Source: an uncultured Holosporaceae bacterium
GTDB taxonomy: Bacteria > Pseudomonadota > Alphaproteobacteria > CAISOG01
Assembly: GCA_903887035.1 (NCBI GenBank)
Contig: CAISOG010000134.1
Location: 1-6,968 of the forward strand
Direction of reading: 5' to 3'
DNA length: 6,968 nucleotides
Position 1 is the stretch's first letter; the number at the start of each line of letters is the position of its first letter. The notes beneath the pieces were generated by a model. The model worked only from the letters and a program-made list of their open reading frames with translations. It had not been told where the DNA came from and did not search any database. Of the stretch, positions 1 to 5,722 are shown in pieces. Made by a program: the position numbers and the translations under genes.

Positions 1-27
1 CCAAGCGCTAACAAATTCGTTTATAAA

Positions 28-58
28 GGCAATCCGCCGAAAAAATGCGGTGGATGCC
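28..58 (+). promoter_or_regulatory. Bulged stem-loop in the rpmI-rplT leader (candidate autoregulatory RNA)
   Basis: Bases 28-39 can pair with 48-58 to give 11 base pairs, one of them a G-T wobble, with a single bulged A on the left arm and an A-rich 8-base loop (40-47). No run of T follows on the plus strand, so it does not look like an intrinsic terminator. In several bacteria L20 represses its own operon by binding leader RNA that imitates its 23S rRNA site, and this location before rpmI-rplT fits that role. The structure is seen in the sequence; the L20 function is inference. No promoter could be assigned: TATAAA at 22-27 would need a -35 element outside the window. Confidence 0.4.
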
Positions 59-66
59 GGCTAAAA

Positions 67-131
67 GGATTTCGGGCTTATAGCTGGCATGGGTTAAGCA
101 AAAAAAATTTTGGGTGCGTTAGGATAAATCC
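67..131 (+). promoter_or_regulatory. Possible long-range pairing next to the rpmI start, enclosing its ribosome binding site
   Basis: GGATTT at 67-72 is exactly complementary to AAATCC at 126-131, the six bases directly before the rpmI ATG at 132. The likely Shine-Dalgarno AGGA (121-124, 7 bases before the ATG) lies inside the enclosed loop. Pairing would hold the initiation region in structure and could give translational control. A 6-base match can occur by chance, so this is only a candidate. Confidence 0.25.
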
Positions 132-329
132 ATGACAAAGTTAAAAAGCAAAAGTTCTGCGAAAAAGCGGTTCAAACGTACCGCCAGCGGTGTATGGTTG
201 CGTCCCTATGCGGGTAAACGCCACAACATGCGTTGCCGTTCGCAAAAACGCATTCGTGAGGCACGCGGTATGACCGCGGTGCATGCCACCGATGCCGGTC
301 GCATGGCCATTTACCTGCCCTACGCATAA
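132..329 (+). CDS. rpmI: 50S ribosomal protein L35
   Basis: This 65-residue, strongly basic protein is the small 50S subunit protein L35, which binds 23S rRNA. The N-terminus (KLKSKSSAKKRFKRTASG, residues 3-20), the AGKRHNMRCRS segment (about residues 27-37) and the C-terminal LPYA, where many relatives end in LPN plus A or G, match the family. The length is normal at 64-66 residues. The ATG at 132 is preceded by AGGA at 121-124 with good spacing. It is the first gene of the run and sits directly upstream of rplT, the arrangement found in most bacteria. infC, which often precedes rpmI, is not visible in the 131 bases upstream. Identity is certain for practical purposes. Confidence 0.97.
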   Translation: MTKLKSKSSAKKRFKRTASGVWLRPYAGKRHNMRCRSQKRIREARGMTAVHATDAGRMAIYLPYA

Positions 330-340
330 ATTTTTATTTA

Positions 341-346
341 AAGGAG
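341..346 (+). promoter_or_regulatory. Strong ribosome binding site for rplT
   Basis: AAGGAG lies 7 bases before the rplT ATG at 354, within a 24-base AT-rich gap after the rpmI stop. It is the strongest Shine-Dalgarno in the window; the other starts have weaker or overlapping signals. It suggests L20 can be initiated independently rather than only by coupling to L35. Confidence 0.85.
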
Positions 347-353
347 ACATCAT

Positions 354-710
354 ATGGCACGGGTTAAACGCGGTGTTCAGGTTCGCGCCCGCCACAACAA
401 AATTTTGGATATGGCAAAGGGCTATCGCGGCCGTAACGCCACCTGTTACCGCATGGCGCTGGAACGGGTTGAGAAGGGCTTGCAATACGCCTATCGCGAC
501 CGCCGCAACAAAAAACGTGACATGCGCAAATTGTGGATTATCCGCATCAACGCTGGCGCACGCGCCCACGGTCTGACCTATAGCACCCTGATTAACGGGC
601 TGGGTCTGGCGGGTATTGAAATCGACCGCAAGGTTCTGGCCGAGCTGGCCATTCACCAGCCTGCCGACTTTGGCCAATTGGTTGAGCAGGCGAAACAAGC
701 AGCCGCTTAG
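354..710 (+). CDS. rplT: 50S ribosomal protein L20
   Basis: This 118-residue basic protein is L20, which binds 23S rRNA early in 50S assembly and in many bacteria also represses its own operon. The start MARVKRGVQVRARHNKIL and the central block from YRGRN through YRDRRNKKRDMRKLWIIRINAGAR (about residues 24-70) are family hallmarks. The first 60 or so residues form the long basic rRNA-binding extension and the rest the globular domain that makes the regulatory RNA contact in characterised species. Length matches the usual 117-120. The gene lies 24 bases after rpmI and 8 bases before pheS, so it should share their transcript. Identity is secure; autoregulation here is inference. Confidence 0.98.
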   Translation: MARVKRGVQVRARHNKILDMAKGYRGRNATCYRMALERVEKGLQYAYRDRRNKKRDMRKLWIIRINAGARAHGLTYSTLINGLGLAGIEIDRKVLAELAIHQPADFGQLVEQAKQAAA

Positions 711-718
711 CCCCTGCC

Positions 719-1822
719 ATGACGGGGGTATCTGCAGCCATGATGAACAACGGCGCAACCACAGATGCCGCTGTCCTTAAGGACTCAACGGATAGCTGGC
801 TGGATGAGGTTGCCGCCTGTAGCCAGTTGGAGCAGTTGGAGCAGTTGCGGGTTGACCTGCTGGGTCGTAAAGGCCGCCTGACCGAACAACTGAAAAGCCT
901 ATCAACCCTGCCCATCGACGAACGGCGGGAGCGTGGTGCCGCCCTGAATCAGCAGCGGGAGCGGTTGGAGGTCGCCATTGCCAGCCGTAAACAGGCTTTG
1001 CAGAATGCCGCCCTCGCCGAACGGCTAACCAATGAATCCATCGATCTAACCCTGTCCCCGCAGCCAGAGCGGCAGGGTCGGGTGCATCCGATAAGCCAGA
1101 CCACCGCCGAACTGCTGACCATTTTCCGCGGCCTTGGCTTTGCCATTGGTGAGGGGTCGGACGTGGTGGACGATTGGGACAATTTTGGCAGCCTGAATTT
1201 TCAACCGCACCATCCCGCCCGTGAAAGCCAGGACAGTTTTTTCTTGCAGGGTAGGGATGCCAACGGCCTGCCCACCCTGCTGCGCACCCAAACCTCCTCA
1301 GCGCAAATCAAGCTGATGCGGCAATTTGGCGCGCCGCTGGCGATGGTGGTGCCGGGTAAGGTTTATCGGCAGGACAGCGATGCCACCCATTCGCCAATGT
1401 TTCATCAGCTGGAAGGCTTTGTGATTGATCGCGGCATCAGCTTTGCCCATCTTAAGGGCTGTTTGCAGGCGGTGTTGACCCGCTTTTTCGGTATTCCCGA
1501 TCTGCCGATGCGTTTTCGCCCCCATTACTTTCCCTTCACCGAACCGTCGGCGGAGGTTGATATTGCCTGGTCACGGTCAAAGGGGCGGATTGACCGCGAT
1601 GGCGACAAATGGCTGGAAATTTTGGGTGCGGGCATGATTCACCCCACCGTGCTGCGCAACGGCGGTATTGATCCCAACGAATATCAGGGCTTTGCCTTTG
1701 GCATGGGGCTGGATCGCCTGACCATGCTGAAATACGGCATTAAGGATTTGCGCCCCTTCTTTGAGGGCGATTTGCGCTGGTTGGGTCATTATGGCTTTAG
1801 CCCGTTTGGGGGTGGATCATGA
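719..1822 (+). CDS. pheS: Phenylalanyl-tRNA synthetase alpha subunit
   Basis: PheS is the catalytic subunit of the cytoplasmic alpha2beta2 enzyme that charges tRNA-Phe with phenylalanine using ATP. Residues 25-105 form the N-terminal coiled-coil arm that contacts tRNA. The class II motifs follow: motif 1 around HHPARESQDSFF (164-175), motif 2 FRPHYFPFTEPSAEVDI (266-282) and motif 3 GMGLDRLTMLKYGI (328-341). GAGMIHPTVL (303-312) and GFAFG (324-328) line the active site; the Ala in GFAFG is the usual amino acid-pocket residue. At 367 residues it is slightly longer than the E. coli protein, partly from N-terminal extension. The start is uncertain. The ATG at 719 has no Shine-Dalgarno and lies 8 bases after rplT, suggesting coupling, while in-frame ATGs at 740 and 743 have GGGGG (724-728) upstream. 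It overlaps pheT by four bases. Confidence 0.96.
   Translation: MTGVSAAMMNNGATTDAAVLKDSTDSWLDEVAACSQLEQLEQLRVDLLGRKGRLTEQLKSLSTLPIDERRERGAALNQQRERLEVAIASRKQALQNAALAERLTNESIDLTLSPQPERQGRVHPISQTTAELLTIFRGLGFAIGEGSDVVDDWDNFGSLNFQPHHPARESQDSFFLQGRDANGLPTLLRTQTSSAQIKLMRQFGAPLAMVVPGKVYRQDSDATHSPMFHQLEGFVIDRGISFAHLKGCLQAVLTRFFGIPDLPMRFRPHYFPFTEPSAEVDIAWSRSKGRIDRDGDKWLEILGAGMIHPTVLRNGGIDPNEYQGFAFGMGLDRLTMLKYGIKDLRPFFEGDLRWLGHYGFSPFGGGS
825..847 (+). repeat. 9-base tandem repeat in the PheS coiled-coil arm
   Basis: AGTTGGAGC occurs twice exactly (825-833, 834-842) and begins a third time (843-847). It encodes the tripeptide run QLE-QLE-QLR in the N-terminal helical arm of PheS. It stays in frame and probably only lengthens or shapes the arm slightly. 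Confidence 0.8.
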
Positions 1823-4275
1823 AACTGACCCTAAACTGGCTAAAGGATCATCTGGCCACCACCGCCAGCCTGCAAGAAATTACCGAAGCCCTGACCAACA
1901 TTGGCCATGAGGTTGATGGAGTGGTGGATCGGGCGGTAGGGCTGGCTGACTTCACGGTCGCCAGGATTGTCAAAACCATGCCGCACCCCAACGCCGATCG
2001 GCTAAAGGTTTGTGTGGTCGAGACCGCCAACGGCAACCGCCAGATTGTCTGCGGCGCCCCCAATGCGCGGGAGGGGTTGATGGTGGCCTTAGCGCTGCCC
2101 GGCCATGTTATTCCCGCAACGGGCAAAAAATTGACCGAGGGTAAGATTCGCGATGTGGTGTCTGAGGGGATGTTGTGCTCCGCGCGTGAGCTGGGGTTGG
2201 GTGCGGAGGATGCGGGCATTATGGAATTGCCCAGCGATGCCGTTATCGGCCAAAAGCTGGTGGAGCTGTTGGGGCTGGATGACCCGCTGATTGACCTGGA
2301 TCTGACCCCCAACCGCGCCGATTGCTTTGGCGTGCGCGGCTTGGCGCGCGATTTGGCGGCGGCTGGCTTGGGAACGCTGCGCCCGGAGCAGCCGCTTAGC
2401 CTGCCCCCCGCGGCGCCCTGCCCGATTGCGGTGCGGCTGGATTTCTCCGTCGAGGCGGCCGATGCCTGCCCGCTGTTTACCGCCCGCCTGATTCGCGGTG
2501 TTCGCAATGGCGCCAGCCCCGATTGGTTGCAACAGCGGCTGTTGGCGGTTGGCATCAACCCCCATTCGGTGTTGGTGGATATTACCAATTACCTGAACCT
2601 GGATCGCTGTCGCCCGCTGCATGTGTTCGACGCGGATCGCCTGGCGGGGCAGCAACTGACCCTGCGCTTAGCGGCGGAGGGGGAGTCGTTTCGCGGCCTG
2701 AACGAAAAAGACTATCGCCTGAAGGCTGGCATGACGGTGATTTGCGACGATTCAGGCGTTATCAGCCTGGCCGGCGTGATGGGGGGGGAGGGCAGCAGTT
2801 GCAGCGCGACCACCACCAACGTGTTGTTGGAATCGGCCTGGTTTGACCCGGTTCGGATTGCAAAGGCTGGACGCGCCCTGGATATTCGCAGCGATGCGCG
2901 GCAGCGGTTTGAGCGCGGGGTTGACCCCGCCAGCACGCTGACAGGGCTGGATCTGGCCACCCAGATGATTCTGACCCTGGCTGGCGATGACCAAACCACG
3001 GTGAGTGAGGCGGTGGTGGCGGGCAAGTTGGACTTTCACAGCCCGCGCCAGATTGACTTTGACTATGGGCTGGTTAGCCGCTTGGGTGGGATCGACCTGA
3101 CGCCTGAACAGATTGGCCAGCATTTATCCGCGATTGGATGCAGTCTAACGCCCGCCAAAAACGGCGTTGCTACCGTGACCGTGCCCAGCTGGCGCCATGA
3201 TCTGGCCATCCCCGAAGATTTGGTGGAGGAGGTGTTGCGGCTGGTTGGCTATGGCCAGGTTCCCGCCGCCCTGCCGCCCGTGCCCGTCATGAAAATGGCG
3301 AAGCGGCAGCCCGATTGGTTGGCGCGTGCCGAAACCGCCCGCCGCCTGTTGGCCAGCCGTGGGTTGGTTGAGGCGATGAGTTTTTCCTTTGTCGATGCGG
3401 CGGTGGCGGAGCGGTTTTTGCCCGCGGGTAGGGCGCTGAACGATGATTTGCGGCTGACCAACCCGATTGCCCATGATTTGAACTGCATGCGCCCCAACGT
3501 GCTGATTGGCCTGTTGCAGGCGGCCAGCCGCAACCAAAGCTATGGCGTGACCGATGGCGGGTGGTTTGAGGTGGCACCGATCTATCATGCCACCAGCGTT
3601 AAGCCTGACGGATCCCCGATTCAGGAAATGCAGCTGGCGGGCTTGCGGATGGGGCAAACCCATCAACGGCACTGGGCAAGCAAGCCACGGCCAGTCGATT
3701 TCTATGATGCTAAGGGCGACCTGTTGGCTATAGCCGCCGAATTGGGGTTAAAGCCTAGCGCGCTAAAGCTGCAACCGCTGACCGATCATCCCGCCTATCA
3801 CCCTGGCCAGGCCGCCGCGTTTTATCTGTCGCCGCACAAACCCCCTGTGGCGGTGGCGGGCGTTCTGCACCCCAGGTTGCTGCAGTCGTTGGATCTGCCC
3901 GAACCGATGGTGGCGTTTGAGCTGTTTCTGGATCGCCTGCCCCCGATTGCGGCAGCGCAGGATCCCCGCAAATCCGACTATCAGATCAACCCGCTGCAAC
4001 CCGTGGTGCGCGATATCGCCCTGATCATGCCAGAGGGGCAGGCGGTGGGTGAGGTGTTGAAGGCCTTGGAGGATCAGCGGGAGCCGTTGGTTAGCACAAT
4101 TGAGGTGTTTGATGTTTACCGTGGTGCGCCGTTGGCCGCGGGGGAGAAGTCGGTGGCCATCAGCCTGACCCTGCAACCCCAGGGTGAGGCATTGCAGGAT
4201 GAACAGATTCAGGGCATCGTGACCAAACTAACCAACCAGGCCTGCCGTCAAACCGGCGCCAAATTGCGGGCGTGA
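1819..4275 (+). CDS. pheT: Phenylalanyl-tRNA synthetase beta subunit
   Basis: PheT is the non-catalytic, editing and tRNA-binding subunit that pairs with PheS. The family domains appear in order. MKLTLNWLKDH begins the N-terminal domain. An OB-fold tRNA-binding domain covers about residues 40-150 (HPNADRLKVCVVE, IVCGAPN, EGMLCSARELG). The B3/B4 editing domain is at about 215-400, with PLHVFDADRL (266-275) and GVMGGE...LLESAWF (319-342) carrying the likely proofreading His268 and Glu338. The B5 domain is at about 405-480 (PSWRHDLAIPEDLVEEV). A synthetase-like core follows to about 700, and an FDX-ACB anticodon-binding domain lies at about 720-817. The 818 residues are close to the usual 790-820. 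The ATG overlaps the pheS stop (ATGA) and has GGGGG at 1808-1812 as ribosome binding site. Its stop overlaps the lysA start (TGATG). The gene includes an intact run of eight G (2781-2788). Confidence 0.97.
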   Translation: MKLTLNWLKDHLATTASLQEITEALTNIGHEVDGVVDRAVGLADFTVARIVKTMPHPNADRLKVCVVETANGNRQIVCGAPNAREGLMVALALPGHVIPATGKKLTEGKIRDVVSEGMLCSARELGLGAEDAGIMELPSDAVIGQKLVELLGLDDPLIDLDLTPNRADCFGVRGLARDLAAAGLGTLRPEQPLSLPPAAPCPIAVRLDFSVEAADACPLFTARLIRGVRNGASPDWLQQRLLAVGINPHSVLVDITNYLNLDRCRPLHVFDADRLAGQQLTLRLAAEGESFRGLNEKDYRLKAGMTVICDDSGVISLAGVMGGEGSSCSATTTNVLLESAWFDPVRIAKAGRALDIRSDARQRFERGVDPASTLTGLDLATQMILTLAGDDQTTVSEAVVAGKLDFHSPRQIDFDYGLVSRLGGIDLTPEQIGQHLSAIGCSLTPAKNGVATVTVPSWRHDLAIPEDLVEEVLRLVGYGQVPAALPPVPVMKMAKRQPDWLARAETARRLLASRGLVEAMSFSFVDAAVAERFLPAGRALNDDLRLTNPIAHDLNCMRPNVLIGLLQAASRNQSYGVTDGGWFEVAPIYHATSVKPDGSPIQEMQLAGLRMGQTHQRHWASKPRPVDFYDAKGDLLAIAAELGLKPSALKLQPLTDHPAYHPGQAAAFYLSPHKPPVAVAGVLHPRLLQSLDLPEPMVAFELFLDRLPPIAAAQDPRKSDYQINPLQPVVRDIALIMPEGQAVGEVLKALEDQREPLVSTIEVFDVYRGAPLAAGEKSVAISLTLQPQGEALQDEQIQGIVTKLTNQACRQTGAKLRA

Positions 4276-4756
4276 TGGCACCGAATCCGACTCCAACGCC
4301 GCCGCCCCCTTTAGAAACCAATCAACGTATTTGGCCGCTAACCGCAACCATTAATAACGCTGGTCATCTGGCGGTTGGTGGGTGCGACCTGGTTGAGCTG
4401 GCCAAGCAGTATGGCACCCCATTGTATGTTATTGATGAGGCTGGCGTGCGTACCGCCGCCCGTGGCTATGTCGATGGAATGGCGCGATGCTATCCTGGCA
4501 ACAGTTTGGTCATCTACGCCTCCAAAGCTTGGAACATGTTGGCACTATGCGCGTTGATGCAGCAGGAGGGCGTGGGCATTGATGTGGTGTCGGGGGGGGA
4601 GTTGGCCACCGCCCTGCAAGCGGGGGTTGATCCAGCCCGCATCTATTTCCATGGCAACAACAAGTCGGAGCAGGAGTTGGCGGCGGCACTGGCGGCGGGT
4701 ATCACCCTGGTGGTCGATAATTGGTTAGAGCTGGAAACGCTGCATCGCCTGACTTT

Positions 4757-4786
4757 GCAGAATGGGCAGGCGCAGAATGGGCAGGC
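4757..4786 (+). repeat. Exact 15-base tandem repeat inside lysA (QNGQA repeat)
   Basis: Bases 4757-4771 (GCAGAATGGGCAGGC) are repeated exactly at 4772-4786, and a degraded third copy follows (9 of 15 bases). It encodes QNGQA-QNGQA-ENAQT at about residues 162-176 of LysA. This lies between the barrel strand ending LVVDNW and the strand IMLRLTP, where relatives I recall have only a short link. The repeat unit is five codons, so copy changes keep the frame; it probably forms a surface loop. Confidence 0.9.
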
Positions 4787-5210
4787 GGAAAACGCGCAAA
4801 CCAAGTCTGAAAAAGACAAGCCCCGCATCATGCTGCGGCTGACCCCTGGCATCGAATGCCACACCCATGACTATATTCGCACCGGCCATCTGGACAGCAA
4901 ATTTGGGTTTGATCCTGATGAGGTGACAGGGCTGTTTGACTGGCTGCTGGCCAACCCGCAGCTGCAGGCGGTCGGCCTGCACGCCCATATTGGATCGCAG
5001 ATTTTTGAGCTGCAACCGCATAGGGATCTGGCCAACGGCATGGTGGAGATTTACGCGCGCGGGCGGCAGTTGGGATTGCCCTTTTCTGAGCTGAACATCG
5101 GCGGTGGGTTGGGCATTTGTTACACGATGGATGATGACCCGCCCGCCATTTCGGTTTGGGTGGAAACGGTTGCCGCGGCGGTGGCCGCCGCCTGCGACAG
5201 CATCGCCTAC

Positions 5211-5225
5211 CCTATCCCAAGCTGA
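5211..5225 (+). other. Frameshift site in lysA
   Basis: In the upstream frame the bases read CCT ATC CCA AGC TGA, giving the stop at 5223-5225. Adding one C to CCC at 5216-5218 gives CCT ATC CCC AAG CTG, which continues as P-K-L-I-C-E-P-G-R exactly as the family does. A ribosome would need a -1 shift to read through. No X-XXY-YYZ slippery heptamer in the right phase is present, so programmed frameshifting is unlikely. Confidence 0.9.
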
Positions 5226-5455
5226 TTTGTGAGCCTGGCCGATCCCTGATTGGATCTTCGGGTATCACGTTGTACCAAGTTGGGGCGCGCAAGACGGTGC
5301 CCAATGTGCGCACCTATGTGTCGGTGGACGGCGGCATGTCCGACAATCCCCGCCCGATTACCTACGGCGCCCGCTACAGCGCGCTGCTGGCCAACCGCCC
5401 GCAGGCGGCGGCGGATGAGTTGGTCACCGTTGCGGGCAAGCATTGTGAATCGGGC

Positions 5456-5485
5456 GATGTGCTGCTGCCCGATGTGCTGCTGCCC
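5456..5485 (+). repeat. Exact 15-base tandem repeat inside lysA (DVLLP repeat)
   Basis: GATGTGCTGCTGCCC occurs at 5456-5470 and again, identically, at 5471-5485. It encodes DVLLP-DVLLP directly after the catalytic HCESG. Against relatives I remember (a pattern like GDILIKDAQLPETKPGD) the segment length is unchanged, so this looks like sequence convergence or local copying rather than an insertion. Confidence 0.85.
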
Positions 5486-5687
5486 ACCATGCAGGCGGGG
5501 GACTTGCTGGTGGTCTTTGCTACCGGCGCCTATAACGCCTCGATGGCCTCCAACTACAACCGCCTGCCGCGCCCCGCCGCGGTCATGGTGCGTGATGGCC
5601 AGCCCGCCGTGGTGATGGTGCGGGAAACGGTTGAGGATTTGTTGCGTCAAGACCGCCTGCCGCCGCAGTGGCAGAAGGCGTAGCCAT

Positions 5688-5722
5688 CCCTGCTCCGCCT
5701 ATGGATCCCGCTTAAGGCAGGG
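5688..5722. terminator. Weak inverted repeat between the convergent genes
   Basis: CCCTGC (5688-5693) is complementary to GCAGGG (5717-5722) across a 23-base loop, spanning the 28-base gap between the lysA stop and the stop of the opposing gene. Its place suits a shared bidirectional terminator. The stem is short, the loop long, and no T-run follows on either strand, so this is a weak candidate. Confidence 0.2.

Larger units (their letters stand above)
4275..5683 (+). pseudogene. lysA: Diaminopimelate decarboxylase, interrupted by a one-base frameshift
   Basis: LysA is a PLP enzyme that decarboxylates meso-diaminopimelate to L-lysine, the last step of that pathway. The 5' frame (4275-5225) carries the alanine-racemase-like barrel: YASKAWN with the PLP lysine (K84), DVVSGGEL, HGNNKS, HIGSQ (238-242) and GGGLG (276-280). 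It stops after AYPIPS. The other frame continues at once with KLICEPGRS and holds EPGR (320-323), DGGMSDNPRP, the catalytic HCESGD (C391) and GAYNASMASNYNRLPRP. Restoring one C at 5216-5218 joins them into a 469-residue protein with nothing missing. The downstream half has no credible start of its own. ATG 4275 overlaps the pheT stop; GTG 4272 is an in-frame alternative. A proline-rich start and a 15-residue Gln/Asn-rich insert make it slightly long. The wording resembles cyanobacterial or clostridial LysA. Whether the break is real or a sequence error cannot be told here. Confidence 0.93.

Noticed and set aside
22..27. TATAAA as a -10 promoter element
   Set aside because: The matching -35 region would fall outside the window, and the box alone is not enough evidence in this AT-richer leader.
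28..58. Intrinsic terminator of an upstream gene
   Set aside because: The stem is followed by GGCTAAAAGG rather than a T-run on the plus strand, and no minus-strand gene is positioned to use it in the other direction.
1..134. Tail of infC or another gene upstream of rpmI
   Set aside because: One frame is open from the left edge to TGA at 133-135, but its translation (with KKCGGCRLKGFRAYSW) does not resemble the end of IF3 or any family I know, and the stretch contains clear RNA stem structure instead.
141..758. 205-residue minus-strand reading frame across rpmI, rplT and the start of pheS
   Set aside because: It is antisense to two certain ribosomal protein genes and has no family-like motif.
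1848..2655. Long minus-strand reading frames (246 and 188 residues) opposite pheT
   Set aside because: They lie wholly antisense to a clear pheT, have low-complexity Arg/Ser/Ala or Gln/Arg-rich translations and show no recognisable motif; they are GC-driven shadows.
5211..5225. Programmed -1 frameshifting to make full-length LysA
   Set aside because: No slippery heptamer in the correct phase is present and I see no clear downstream stimulatory stem; a one-base loss explains the data more simply.
5156..5683. Independent gene starting within the lysA 3' half
   Set aside because: The nominal start is a TTG without ribosome binding site, and the first 20 or so residues do not resemble LysA. Homology begins only at the frameshift point, so it is the displaced end of lysA.
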